In this document: positions 36,195 through 44,950 of the stretch, one piece after another
Numbering within the stretch: the first letter of the stretch is position 1
Layout of the letters: every line of letters begins with the position of its first letter
DNA from: Bacillota bacterium
Lineage (GTDB): Bacteria; Bacillota; Clostridia; Lachnospirales; Lachnospiraceae
DNA length: 64,000 nucleotides
Assembly (NCBI GenBank): GCA_023392615.1
Contig: JAEVYT010000030.1
Span: 744,001-808,000, forward strand
Direction of reading: 5' to 3'
Translations under genes and position numbers: made by a program
Notes under the pieces: generated by a model
The model's input: the letters and a program-made list of their open reading frames with translations, nothing else
What the model was told of the DNA's origin: nothing
Database searches by the model: none

Positions 36195-37034
36195 TTATCT
36201 TTCCAGCTTTTCCAGCGCAATTAATTTGCTTTGCTCTAGGTCTTTCGTATATACCTCAATGCGATGAACCTGCCACGCAAATTTTTCAAAAGGCTGACCA
36301 ATTGTATCGTAAAATGCCTCCATCACGAGCTCCGGTTTAAGATTGGCCGCACTTCCGGTATCTACTTGAAGATATACTTTGATGCCATTTTTATAATGGT
36401 CTGCTATTGATTCTACAGACATAGTATATCCTTCCACAGGATTCGTATGGGTCAGTTCCTCTTCGGAAATTAATACATCCTTAAGCTTATTCTTGTATTC
36501 TTGTTCTTCATATGCAACTAATGTAATCATTGGTTTTATATCAACCGCTTTCTCACTGTTCTTTGTCTTCTTATCAACGATAATTTCCTTACGAGTTATA
36601 AATTCTTCAAACATATTCTGAAATTCTTGTTGATTAGTGATCCCTTTTATTGAATAATCATCTTTTAAGGATACCAGATAGTCTGCGGAACCAACTAGAG
36701 ACATCGCAGTAACCATTCTCTGATTTTGAATCGGATCTAATAATGGGTGAAACCCAGTAATACGAAAACCTTCAGAAGACGCTGCATTCATTCTTTCGAC
36801 CATCTTTTTGGCGGAATCACTGGATAAAAGCTGTACATCCAGATATTCTCCGTCGCTGGTCAAACCAACACCAAGAGGCGCAGCAAAGGACATGATTTGG
36901 TGAGGACTAAAGCCTTTGGAATATTCACTATCAATCTCTGCTCTGCGGAATAACTTTTGAAAATATCTCATAACGTCAAGGTGACCGATAAATTTCATTG
37001 CACCATATTTTTGAAACTTAATTCTTGCTTTCAT
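36195..37034 (-). CDS. TIGR03936-type radical-SAM-associated protein (DUF2344)
   Basis: A 279-residue protein whose start overlaps the end of the radical-SAM gene by 17 bases, so both are coexpressed. The N-terminus (RIKFQKYGAMKFIGHLDVMR) and GFSPHQIMSFAAPLGVG (about 61-77) are hallmarks of the DUF2344/TIGR03936 family, always found beside a B12-binding radical-SAM protein. Its role is unknown; placement with rng and ribosomal protein genes suggests RNA or ribosome modification. Confidence 0.88.
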   Translation of the reverse strand: MKARIKFQKYGAMKFIGHLDVMRYFQKLFRRAEIDSEYSKGFSPHQIMSFAAPLGVGLTSDGEYLDVQLLSSDSAKKMVERMNAASSEGFRITGFHPLLDPIQNQRMVTAMSLVGSADYLVSLKDDYSIKGITNQQEFQNMFEEFITRKEIIVDKKTKNSEKAVDIKPMITLVAYEEQEYKNKLKDVLISEEELTHTNPVEGYTMSVESIADHYKNGIKVYLQVDTGSAANLKPELVMEAFYDTIGQPFEKFAWQVHRIEVYTKDLEQSKLIALEKLER

Positions 37035-38922
37035 CCTGAACCTCCTCTAATGTCTGATTTGTTATGATGGCCGGACAGGTACCATCTGCAAAAACCTTGG
37101 CACCACAATTATAGCAAGCTTGTCTACAGTTTGGTGTAACACTCTCACCTTTCGCACGTTGATATTCCTTTAATAAGAACTGCTTGGTTACGCCTACGTC
37201 TATGAAATCCCAAGGGAAAATTTCATCTTCGGAACGTTCTCTACTGTTGTAGAATTCAATGTCAATGCCATTCGTTTCAAAAGCCTGCATCCATTTTTGA
37301 TAATCGAAATGTTCGCTCCAAGAATCATATAAACAACCAAGTTGATAGGCATCATAGATAACTTTACTGATTTTACGGTCACCTCTTGCCATAGCACCTT
37401 CTAACACGGTGAGTTTCGCTTCATGCCAATTGTATTTTATACTTTTACGATTTAATTGCTCGTTCATTCGATCTCTTAAGAAGCGCGCTTTTTCAATGAA
37501 TTCCTCTCCGGTATTCATTCTTGACCATTGGAATGGCGTAAACGGCTTTGGCACAAAAAAGGAGGTACTGGATACAATACTGACTTTACCATTGCGCTCT
37601 TCCTTTGGAATTGTATAATATTCTCTAGCTATCTTTTCTGATAAGGTAGCAATTCCCTCAATATCATCATTTGTTTCAGTCGGAAGTCCTAGCATAAAGT
37701 ATAATTTAACTCGGTTCCAACCACCTTGGAATGCCTTTAATGCACCACCAAGAATAATTTCTTCGGTTAATCCTTTATTGATCACATCACGAAGTCGCTG
37801 ACTTCCCGCTTCCGGTGCAAAGGTTAAACTACTCTTTCGTACATCCTGTACCTTACTCATTACATCTAGTGCAAAGGCATCAATACGAAGAGAAGGCAAA
37901 GAGATATTTACACCTTTTGAGCCAAATTCGTCTATTAAGAAATATACCAACTCCTGAAGATAAGAATAATCACTGGAACTTAAGGAGCTTAAGGAGATTT
38001 CCTCGTGTCCGGTAGATTTTAGCATCTCATAAGCACATTCCTTCAGATATTCTAATTTTCTTTCTCTCGTTGGTCGATAAATCATTCCCGCCTGACAGAA
38101 ACGACATCCTCTAATACATCCTCGTTGTATCTCTAAAACTACGCGATCTTGTGTAGCCTTGATAAATGGAACTACCGGCTTTGTTGGATAATAAGCCTCA
38201 CTAAGATTCATCTCTACCTGCTTCATAACTTGATTCGGTGCAAAAGAATTGTTTGGAGTAAAACTTTCTATTGTTCCATCTTCTTTATATTTAACATCAT
38301 AAAAAGCAGGCACATACATTCCTTCGATTTGTGCCACTTTTTCTAAAAACTCATATTTTGATAAACCTGATTTTTTACTTTCCTTATAAACATCGAGTAG
38401 ATTATCGTATGCTGTTTCCCCTTCACCGATATAAAATATATCAAAAAAGTCTGCGATTGGCTCAGGATTATAACTGCAGGGACCACCACCGATTACGATA
38501 GGATACCCTTCGGTTCTGTCATTGGCATAAAGAGGTATCTGTGATAGTTCCAATACTTGAAGAATGTTAGTATAACACATCTCATATTGTAATGTGATTC
38601 CTAAGAAGTCAAAATCCTTTATCGGATCTTGGCTTTCGAGCGCGAATAGAGGAATATTCTTCTCTCTCATCACCTTGTCCAAGTCCACCCAAGGAGAATA
38701 TACTCTCTCACAATAGGTATCCTCACGTCGATTCAGGATATCATATAGAATTTGTATTCCTAAATGAGACATACCGATTTCGTATACATCTGGAAAACAC
38801 ATACAAAAACGAATGTCAACTTTTGATTTGTCTTTTTCTATAGCATTTACTTCACCACCGATATATCTTGCTGGCTTTTCAACTGTTAATAATGTCTCGT
38901 CTGATAGTGCTAATTTTCTCAT
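37018..38922 (-). CDS. TIGR03960-type B12-binding radical-SAM protein
   Basis: A 634-residue protein. An N-terminal B12-binding-like region (about 10-200, with EIGMSHLGIQILYDIL and GGGPCSYNPEPIADF) is followed by the radical-SAM core, with the 4Fe-4S cluster motif RGCIRGCRFCQAG (Cys at positions 1, 5 and 8 of the motif, near residue 270). The C-terminus carries extra Cys pairs (CYNCGAKVFADGTC) that may hold another cluster or zinc. The substrate is unknown. Its partner DUF2344 gene overlaps downstream. Confidence 0.92.
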   Translation of the reverse strand: MRKLALSDETLLTVEKPARYIGGEVNAIEKDKSKVDIRFCMCFPDVYEIGMSHLGIQILYDILNRREDTYCERVYSPWVDLDKVMREKNIPLFALESQDPIKDFDFLGITLQYEMCYTNILQVLELSQIPLYANDRTEGYPIVIGGGPCSYNPEPIADFFDIFYIGEGETAYDNLLDVYKESKKSGLSKYEFLEKVAQIEGMYVPAFYDVKYKEDGTIESFTPNNSFAPNQVMKQVEMNLSEAYYPTKPVVPFIKATQDRVVLEIQRGCIRGCRFCQAGMIYRPTRERKLEYLKECAYEMLKSTGHEEISLSSLSSSDYSYLQELVYFLIDEFGSKGVNISLPSLRIDAFALDVMSKVQDVRKSSLTFAPEAGSQRLRDVINKGLTEEIILGGALKAFQGGWNRVKLYFMLGLPTETNDDIEGIATLSEKIAREYYTIPKEERNGKVSIVSSTSFFVPKPFTPFQWSRMNTGEEFIEKARFLRDRMNEQLNRKSIKYNWHEAKLTVLEGAMARGDRKISKVIYDAYQLGCLYDSWSEHFDYQKWMQAFETNGIDIEFYNSRERSEDEIFPWDFIDVGVTKQFLLKEYQRAKGESVTPNCRQACYNCGAKVFADGTCPAIITNQTLEEVQDESKN

Positions 38923-39093
38923 TTTACCTCCATGGCGCTGATTGCAGCACCTACCTTAGTGCACGAAATATCTCGAAAGAAATTTCGCCAAACGGATGTT
39001 ACTCATACATTTTCGTAATAATCCGTTTTTTCTGTCCGATATATTATAACTGATAACCTGTGAAATTACAACGAACAATAGAATAAGTTATAC

Positions 39094-39708
39094 TTATTTT
39101 AACCATCCGACAATTATATTTTCCAAATCTTTTAACGCATCATTCCCTGTTACGTATTCTTTAATAACCTGATTGGAGACGTTACCTGCTTTTACGTGAA
39201 ATTTATCAAGTGCAAAGATACTTAAAAATAGAATAATCGCGCAAACACTTCGTATCAGGATGGAACGAAACGAGGCTAATTGCTGTTCTGGGTTCTTAGT
39301 TATTGTATGATTCTCCGGAGCATTATGAAACAGATTCATTGCATGGGAATTTTTATCGCTCAGCTGCTCACTTGGAATATCAGGTTCCATATAATTAATA
39401 TCATATGGTTTACTATAAAGCTGAACATTACTTAATTGGCGAAGACAAGATTCTCGTGCCTGCCTAATATATTCGGCTCTAGATATCATAGGAGCTTCGT
39501 TTATGTAGTCATTTGAAACCAAAGGTAGATTTTCCGCGTCCTGTTTTGTAACCTTTGTTTTATCCGGCCGAAGCTGTGTTGCATCTTTTCTCGGTATCAA
39601 CTGATTTGTTTCACTAAGATTACCATCATGAAACAGATTTTGATTCATATAATGTAAATTCTCCTCAATTTGAGGAATGGTTGTGGTGTCATCAATCTTA
39701 CTATTCAT
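39094..39708 (-). CDS. Single-pass membrane protein in the SpoIVFA position, function unknown
   Basis: A 204-residue protein. About 150 polar residues with no repeats precede one membrane segment (about 151-170, RSILIRSVCAIILFLSIFAL), then a 35-residue tail ending in IIVGWLK. In many Firmicutes, SpoIVFA/SpoIVFB are encoded at this spot near the RNase G/L21 genes. This protein has a SpoIVFA-like layout, but the M23 peptidase-like domain normally after the membrane segment is missing and no SpoIVFB follows. The resemblance is positional and topological only. Confidence 0.6.
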   Translation of the reverse strand: MNSKIDDTTTIPQIEENLHYMNQNLFHDGNLSETNQLIPRKDATQLRPDKTKVTKQDAENLPLVSNDYINEAPMISRAEYIRQARESCLRQLSNVQLYSKPYDINYMEPDIPSEQLSDKNSHAMNLFHNAPENHTITKNPEQQLASFRSILIRSVCAIILFLSIFALDKFHVKAGNVSNQVIKEYVTGNDALKDLENIIVGWLK

Positions 39709-39889
39709 ATGGCGCCTCCTTTCAATCCTTACATTGCTTGTTTTAATTCATTATATTGAGACAAAGAGCCAGTTATACCAAAGAAAACAGCAAAATTCAT
39801 GCACTTTAAAATGTCATGCGGAACGCAAAGTCAATATACATCGTCATATATATATTCTATCATTACCCTATTAAGGGAGGGGGATAAAA

Positions 39890-40291
39890 TTGAAGAAATG
39901 GATAATTACAAGTCTGTTTATATTGCTAACAATAACCATATTAATCGTAATTAATATTTCAGGTGAGAAACCTTTAAAAGACTTAAAGGTTAAGGATATT
40001 GAAAAAGTTGAAGTGTTTTTACAACCACCCAATATAAAAAAAGAAGTAACAGACAAAGAACAGATCCAAAAACTAGTAGAAACCTTAAACCGAATTGTAA
40101 TCTATAAGAAAAATAATTCGTGGGGAAATTATAATGGTCAATTTGTACAATACACAATTACGAAAAAGAATGGGGAGATAATAAAATGGGGTGATTATAA
40201 CCCATATATTGTACTTAACGGAGTTGGATACAAAGCAAAATATCAGCCCTGTGAGGAGTTAAATGCACTTGCGAACAAGATAATAGAATAG
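39890..40291 (+). CDS. Small exported protein of unknown function
   Basis: A 133-residue protein starting at TTG, 7 bases behind GGAGGGGG. An N-terminal hydrophobic segment (about 4-23, WIITSLFILLTITILIVIN) is a signal or anchor, followed by a domain of about 105 residues with charged strands (VKDIEKVEVFLQPP, GNYNGQFVQYTITKKNG). It resembles small immunity-like or DUF5301-type exported proteins in size, but I do not recognise the family with confidence. Confidence 0.65.
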   Translation: MKKWIITSLFILLTITILIVINISGEKPLKDLKVKDIEKVEVFLQPPNIKKEVTDKEQIQKLVETLNRIVIYKKNNSWGNYNGQFVQYTITKKNGEIIKWGDYNPYIVLNGVGYKAKYQPCEELNALANKIIE

Positions 40292-40391
40292 GGCAACTAA
40301 CTAATTGATAAAATTCAACTTATCTCCTTTAAGTTTACGAAAATAATATATTTCAAGTAAAACTTACTTCGGATTATGCTTATAATCTTCA

Positions 40392-40811
40392 TCAACCTTT
40401 AGAATACCGTTCTAATCTCTCTTCAAGAGTTCCAGTATGCAATTCAAATAGATGATTGTCATAGTCATAAAAATATATTGAACGCCCTTCACCATCTACA
40501 CGTGTACGTTCTGGTATTATTTCTGCCCCAGCATCTTTAATACGTTTAAGAAATCCGTCAAAACAACTGTCTGGTATCTTAAAAGCAATATGATTATAAG
40601 TACGTTCTACAAGTGGCTTACCTTCCATAATACATATCCATAAACCATTAATAAGAAAGAACTTTTCTTTTGAATAGGAAAAGGTATCATTTCCACTGGA
40701 GTAGACTTCTTTTGCTTCAAATATAATCTCTAAAAACTTTGTTGTTTTCTTTAGGTCATTTACTATTAATGTGATATGGCTTAATCCAGAAATCAAAGTA
40801 TTCAACTCCAT
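40392..40811 (-). CDS. fosX: FosX-type fosfomycin epoxide hydrolase
   Basis: A 139-residue vicinal-oxygen-chelate (glyoxalase fold) enzyme. The metal ligands H12 in LSHITLIV, H74 in YNHIAF and E123 in NHLFELH, and the general-base Glu (E49 in SKEKFFL), match FosX, which opens the fosfomycin epoxide with water and needs no thiol. GEGRSIYFYDYDNHLFELHTG is typical of the family. FosA/FosB relatives cannot be fully excluded, but the E49 position favours FosX. Its AT-rich composition matches neighbours, so it is probably intrinsic. Confidence 0.85.
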   Translation of the reverse strand: MELNTLISGLSHITLIVNDLKKTTKFLEIIFEAKEVYSSGNDTFSYSKEKFFLINGLWICIMEGKPLVERTYNHIAFKIPDSCFDGFLKRIKDAGAEIIPERTRVDGEGRSIYFYDYDNHLFELHTGTLEERLERYSKG

Positions 40812-40853
40812 TTCATAATATAATTATATGCTCCTAATACATATTGCAAAAGC

Positions 40854-41149
40854 GTGGAAACGAGTCTCTGATGGATAATCGCTCTCACGCTTATTCATAA
40901 CCTACCCTTTGATAATAATCAAAAAAGTAACCGCAACTACAATTTTATGAAAAATCAAACAAATAATTACATATAGCAAAAGCGTTAGAACGATTAATCC
41001 AAGAAGAGACCGTTTGTAGCCGTCGGTACTTAGTTTGTGGCAGAAAGATTTAATCTGGCAGAAACTTATGTACCGTTACGTGCTACAACGAGTGGAAACG
41101 AGTCTCTGATGGATAATCGTTCTCACGCTTATTCATAACCTACCCTTTG
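40854..41149. repeat. Palindromic repeat element with 58-bp direct copies
   Basis: Two 58-bp copies (40854-40911 and 41092-41149) begin GTGGAAACGAGTCTCTGATG and differ at one position. Between them, from about 40977, lies a degenerate inverted copy (AGCGTTAGAACGATTAATCC). From about 40978 to 41135 the sequence forms one imperfect palindrome of about 158 bp centred near 41055, with TACCG/CGGTA and GATTTAATC elements. It looks like a decayed MITE or structured intergenic repeat. No coding capacity. Confidence 0.75.
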
Positions 41150-41174
41150 TTAACACAAAACCCAGCAGGTTGCA

Positions 41175-41876
41175 TTACACCTCATCAACCATTCGGTACC
41201 CAACGCCCACTTCGGTGATGATATACTTCGGCTCTGCAGGATTAGCTTCGATTTTACGCCTAATATTTGCCATATTAACGCGAAGGGTTTGATTTTCATT
41301 AACATAAGGTCCCCAGATTTCTTTAATTAAAAAATCATGAGTTAAAACCTTACCTACATTTTTTGATAAAAGTACGATAATCTTATATTCAATCGGTGTG
41401 AGGTGTACTTCTTTCTCTTCAACCTTCACGATTCTTTTTTCATAGTCGATACAGAGACCACCTACGCTAACTCTATCCTGTTCCGGTAGCTTATCTTCCG
41501 GTAGCTTTTGAGAATGTCTAACAGCGGTACGAATTCTAGCTAATAATTCTGAGGTACCGAAGGGCTTGGTGATATAATCATCTGCGCCAAGGTCAAGTGC
41601 TTCAACCTTTTCTCTTTCGTGGCCTCTAGCCGACACTACAACAACAGGAATGCTGCTCCATTCACGAATATTTTTAAGTACATCAATACCATCCATATCC
41701 GGTAATCCTAGATCAAGCAATATGATATCAGGACAATGGGAAGATGTTAAAGCCAATGCGTCCCTTCCTGTCTCCGCTTTAATAACATTATAACTGTTAT
41801 GAGTAAGTATTGTGGAGATGAAGTTGCTAATTGGCAATTCGTCTTCTACTAATAAAACAACCTGATTCTTATTCAT
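41175..41876 (-). CDS. kdpE: KdpE-type response regulator
   Basis: A 233-residue OmpR/KdpE-family regulator. The receiver domain has the acidic pocket EDE (11-13), phospho-acceptor D55 in LLDLGLPD, and KPF (about 103). The winged helix (about 135-230) contains LTPIEYKIIVLLSKNVGKVLT and the KYIITEVGVGYRM hairpin. It lies 189 bases behind kdpD. KdpE normally activates the kdpFABC potassium pump, which is not in this window. Confidence 0.92.
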   Translation of the reverse strand: MNKNQVVLLVEDELPISNFISTILTHNSYNVIKAETGRDALALTSSHCPDIILLDLGLPDMDGIDVLKNIREWSSIPVVVVSARGHEREKVEALDLGADDYITKPFGTSELLARIRTAVRHSQKLPEDKLPEQDRVSVGGLCIDYEKRIVKVEEKEVHLTPIEYKIIVLLSKNVGKVLTHDFLIKEIWGPYVNENQTLRVNMANIRRKIEANPAEPKYIITEVGVGYRMVDEV

Positions 41877-42065
41877 AAACTCCCTCCTTGATCATTTTAT
41901 GATTTGTAATTTTTCAAATTAATTTATTTTTGACATTTTTGATGATAAGATTTGATTTCGTGTCCTTAAGGGTTAAATCAAACTTTCATTCTTTATATCA
42001 TATATTGAAAACATCATAACAGTAATTTCATCATTTAACAAGTCACAAATCGTTCGGCCCGAAAG

Positions 42066-44684
42066 CTACACCAATGGTAGTGATATACGAAATACTGCGC
42101 CATTATTTTCACTATTGGATGCTTCGATTTTACCTTGATGGGCATTGATAATGGATTTGCAGATAGAAAGACCTATTCCCATTCCTCTTGAGGAATCAGA
42201 GGATCTTTTTCCATTTGGTATATAACCTTCGAATAAATTCGGAAAATCCTGTTCTGAGATCCCTTCTCCGTTATCTCTTACTTCAATCACCGCATAATTA
42301 TCTATTTTTAATAGGGATACCTCCACCAAAGTTTCGCTAGTATGCTTGATAGCATTTTCTATTAAATTAATAATTACTTGTTCGATTAATGTTGCATCCA
42401 TTGGCACCATTAACAATTCATCCGGTACTGTAACCTGGATTTTTTGAACAGGAAATCTTTTGCGGATACGACTGATTGCAGCTCCGATAATCTCTTCTGC
42501 AGCCTCAGGAGTTTTTGATACATTAGCGGTATCTTCATTAATCCTTGTTACTGATAAGAGGTTTTCTACCATTCTTATTAACCACTGTGAATCATCCTTG
42601 ATATGTGATATGAGCTGTTGCTTCGTTTGAGCATCAAGCGAATCCTTATTCTCAAGAATTGCAGAGCTTGCACCTAGGATAGAAGTGAGAGGCGTTCTCA
42701 GATCATGCGATATTGCCCTTAGAAGATTGCTTCTCATCTTTTCTTTCTCTGTTTCAACCAGAATTGCTCTTTGTTCATCGGATAATCGTTGCCTTTCCAA
42801 AGCCATTGCCACCAAAGATGCAATTCTTCTCATAAAGGAACGCCATCCTTGGTCAAATATAAATCCGTTTGAGCAGGATACTCCTAGAACGCCGAGAACA
42901 TTTCCCTGGAAAATAAATGGCATATAATATGCTTTTGCACTGGTTAACGTATCTGTACCGGCTCCGGCTCTTTTTTGGTTTATAAAAACCCAGTGTGCAA
43001 CATCAATTTCTTCCGGGGAATATAAAAAGGTTGCTTCCTTATCTTCCTCGGCAAATTTTATAATACCTTCCGCTCCTTGCTTTGGATCTTTGGTATAGAA
43101 TATTACGGAACGATCGAATAAATTCACTATATATTCATTTGTGAGATCGATGATATTATCTAGTCCTCTTGTAACCAATAGCTTCTTATTGATTTCATAA
43201 AGAACCTCTGTCCTTTGTTCCCTGCTTTGTGCAAATTTAAACTGTGATTTAATCCGAACTGTCATTGTACTGGTAATCAATGCGGTAAGGAACATTACAG
43301 ACAATGTAATCGGATAATCATTTTTCCCTAAGTGAATAATAAATCTTGGTTCCATGAAAAAAAAGTTATCAATAAATACACATATTATTGAGGCAATAAA
43401 GCCGTATACATAACCGGTTGTAATTCTTGATACGATTAATACCGCAAGGATATACAACATAATAATATTCTCGTTTTTTAGATTGAATTCGAACAATAAG
43501 ATAGAAATCAAAGTAAATAATATTATAATTCCGAACGTTTTGATTAAATCAGTAAATGTGATGGATAAGTTGGTTTTTGGATATAGCTTATGCTTCGGTT
43601 TATATGGTTTTACCGTAGGGTTATCCGGAATTATGTGAATTTCGGTATTGCGTATTTGTGAAATCAACTTATCTTCCAGGTCATTTTCAAATCGGTGAAA
43701 TAGTTTATTCCTTCTGCTTTTTCCAATTACTATATTGGTGATTCCTGCTAGTTTTGCATATTCTGCAATTGTACCGGCAATGTCCTGGCCACTTAAGGTC
43801 GTGATTTCTGCCCCAAGCTGTTCTGCAAGCTCTACATTAGCCTGAAAGCTCTTCTTTTCTTCTTCCGAAAATGTATCACTTTCTCGATTCTCAACATAAA
43901 CTGCAACCCAGGGCGCATGGAAAGCCTCTGCTGTCCTTGCTGCCCAACGTATGCATCTTGCTGAGGATGGGGAGCTACTGATACAAACTAATAGCTTTGT
44001 GCTTGTTGTTTTATCTGCTAATACCCCGTCCGAATTATTACTAATACGATCAGCAGCTTTACGCATAGCTAATTCACGTAACAAAACTAGACTTTCCTTA
44101 GTTAAAAAGTCTACACATGAGTTTCTATCTTCGTCTATATATTTTTCTTTCTCGAATTCCAGTCGTTTTAGAAGTTCGTCCGGCTCTATATCAATCAGCT
44201 TGACCTTATCTGCATGATCAAAAATATAGTCAGGGATAGTCTCTGTCTCTACTGTGTGCATAATAACCTGAACCATATCATTTAAGCTTTCAATACTTTG
44301 TAAATTAACTGTTGTGTATACATCAATTCCTGAATTGAGAAGTTCTTCGATATCCTGATAACGTTTTTTGTTGCGGACACCCAGCTCGTTGGAGTGTGCA
44401 ATATCGTCCACTATGATTAATTTTGGATTTCTTTTTAATGCTCCATCCAAATCGAATTCGCTTCTTGGGTTCGTTGCATCTCCCACTGTTTTCTTTGGTA
44501 ATATAGGAATATCGCCAAGTAATTGAATAGTTTCAATACTGGTGGAGTGCTTGATAAAACCTGCAATAACATCCACTCCGTTTTGATACTGTTCCTGAGC
44601 ATCGTCGAGCATCGCATAAGTCTTACCGACTCCCGGTGCATATCCAAAAAATATTTTCAACCGTCCTCTTATTTTTTCTTCCAT
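42066..44684 (-). CDS. kdpD: KdpD-type sensor histidine kinase
   Basis: An 872-residue sensor. The KdpD N-domain has Walker A GYAPGVGKT (14-22), followed by a Usp-like domain (about 230-350), four membrane segments (about 380-480), a GAF domain, and HisKA/HATPase modules with the phospho-acceptor His in ISHDLRTPLTS (about 663) and DNGEGI and GMGIGLSICKSI loops. Full KdpD architecture, close to the E. coli length of 894. It is divergent from tyrS and followed by kdpE. Confidence 0.95.
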   Translation of the reverse strand: MEEKIRGRLKIFFGYAPGVGKTYAMLDDAQEQYQNGVDVIAGFIKHSTSIETIQLLGDIPILPKKTVGDATNPRSEFDLDGALKRNPKLIIVDDIAHSNELGVRNKKRYQDIEELLNSGIDVYTTVNLQSIESLNDMVQVIMHTVETETIPDYIFDHADKVKLIDIEPDELLKRLEFEKEKYIDEDRNSCVDFLTKESLVLLRELAMRKAADRISNNSDGVLADKTTSTKLLVCISSSPSSARCIRWAARTAEAFHAPWVAVYVENRESDTFSEEEKKSFQANVELAEQLGAEITTLSGQDIAGTIAEYAKLAGITNIVIGKSRRNKLFHRFENDLEDKLISQIRNTEIHIIPDNPTVKPYKPKHKLYPKTNLSITFTDLIKTFGIIILFTLISILLFEFNLKNENIIMLYILAVLIVSRITTGYVYGFIASIICVFIDNFFFMEPRFIIHLGKNDYPITLSVMFLTALITSTMTVRIKSQFKFAQSREQRTEVLYEINKKLLVTRGLDNIIDLTNEYIVNLFDRSVIFYTKDPKQGAEGIIKFAEEDKEATFLYSPEEIDVAHWVFINQKRAGAGTDTLTSAKAYYMPFIFQGNVLGVLGVSCSNGFIFDQGWRSFMRRIASLVAMALERQRLSDEQRAILVETEKEKMRSNLLRAISHDLRTPLTSILGASSAILENKDSLDAQTKQQLISHIKDDSQWLIRMVENLLSVTRINEDTANVSKTPEAAEEIIGAAISRIRKRFPVQKIQVTVPDELLMVPMDATLIEQVIINLIENAIKHTSETLVEVSLLKIDNYAVIEVRDNGEGISEQDFPNLFEGYIPNGKRSSDSSRGMGIGLSICKSIINAHQGKIEASNSENNGAVFRISLPLV

Positions 44685-44837
44685 TCATTCACTTCCATTC
44701 ATCAACGATAAAATGATAAAATAATATCACTATTCTGACACTCTAACACAATACTTATAGTTCAGAGATATTATAACTGATATTATATTCTCCAGCAACA
44801 GACTTCTTTCGCTTTTGAGCGTATGGCTATATTTTCA

Positions 44838-44866
44838 TTGAAAAATCCATACTAATCATATATAAT
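44838..44866 (+). promoter_or_regulatory. Sigma-A promoter of tyrS
   Basis: TTGAAA (44838-44843) and a perfect TATAAT (44861-44866) are separated by 17 bases. No T-box signature is seen between it and the gene, so tRNA-sensing control is not evident. Confidence 0.75.
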
Positions 44867-44950
44867 GTTTTTAGTTAAAAGATGGACATATCAGGAAAAG
44901 TTTTATTTCTATGAAATATGGCATTTCTTAATATATTAAGGAGGAAAACC

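Noticed and set aside
38990..39030. Terminator between the radical-SAM gene and the SpoIVFA-slot gene
   Set aside because: AACGGAT/ATCCGTT is followed by Ts only on the plus strand, where no gene ends; on the minus strand there is no T tract.
44867..44950. T-box leader of tyrS
   Set aside because: No TGGNACCGCG-type T-box or terminator/antiterminator pair lies between promoter and gene.
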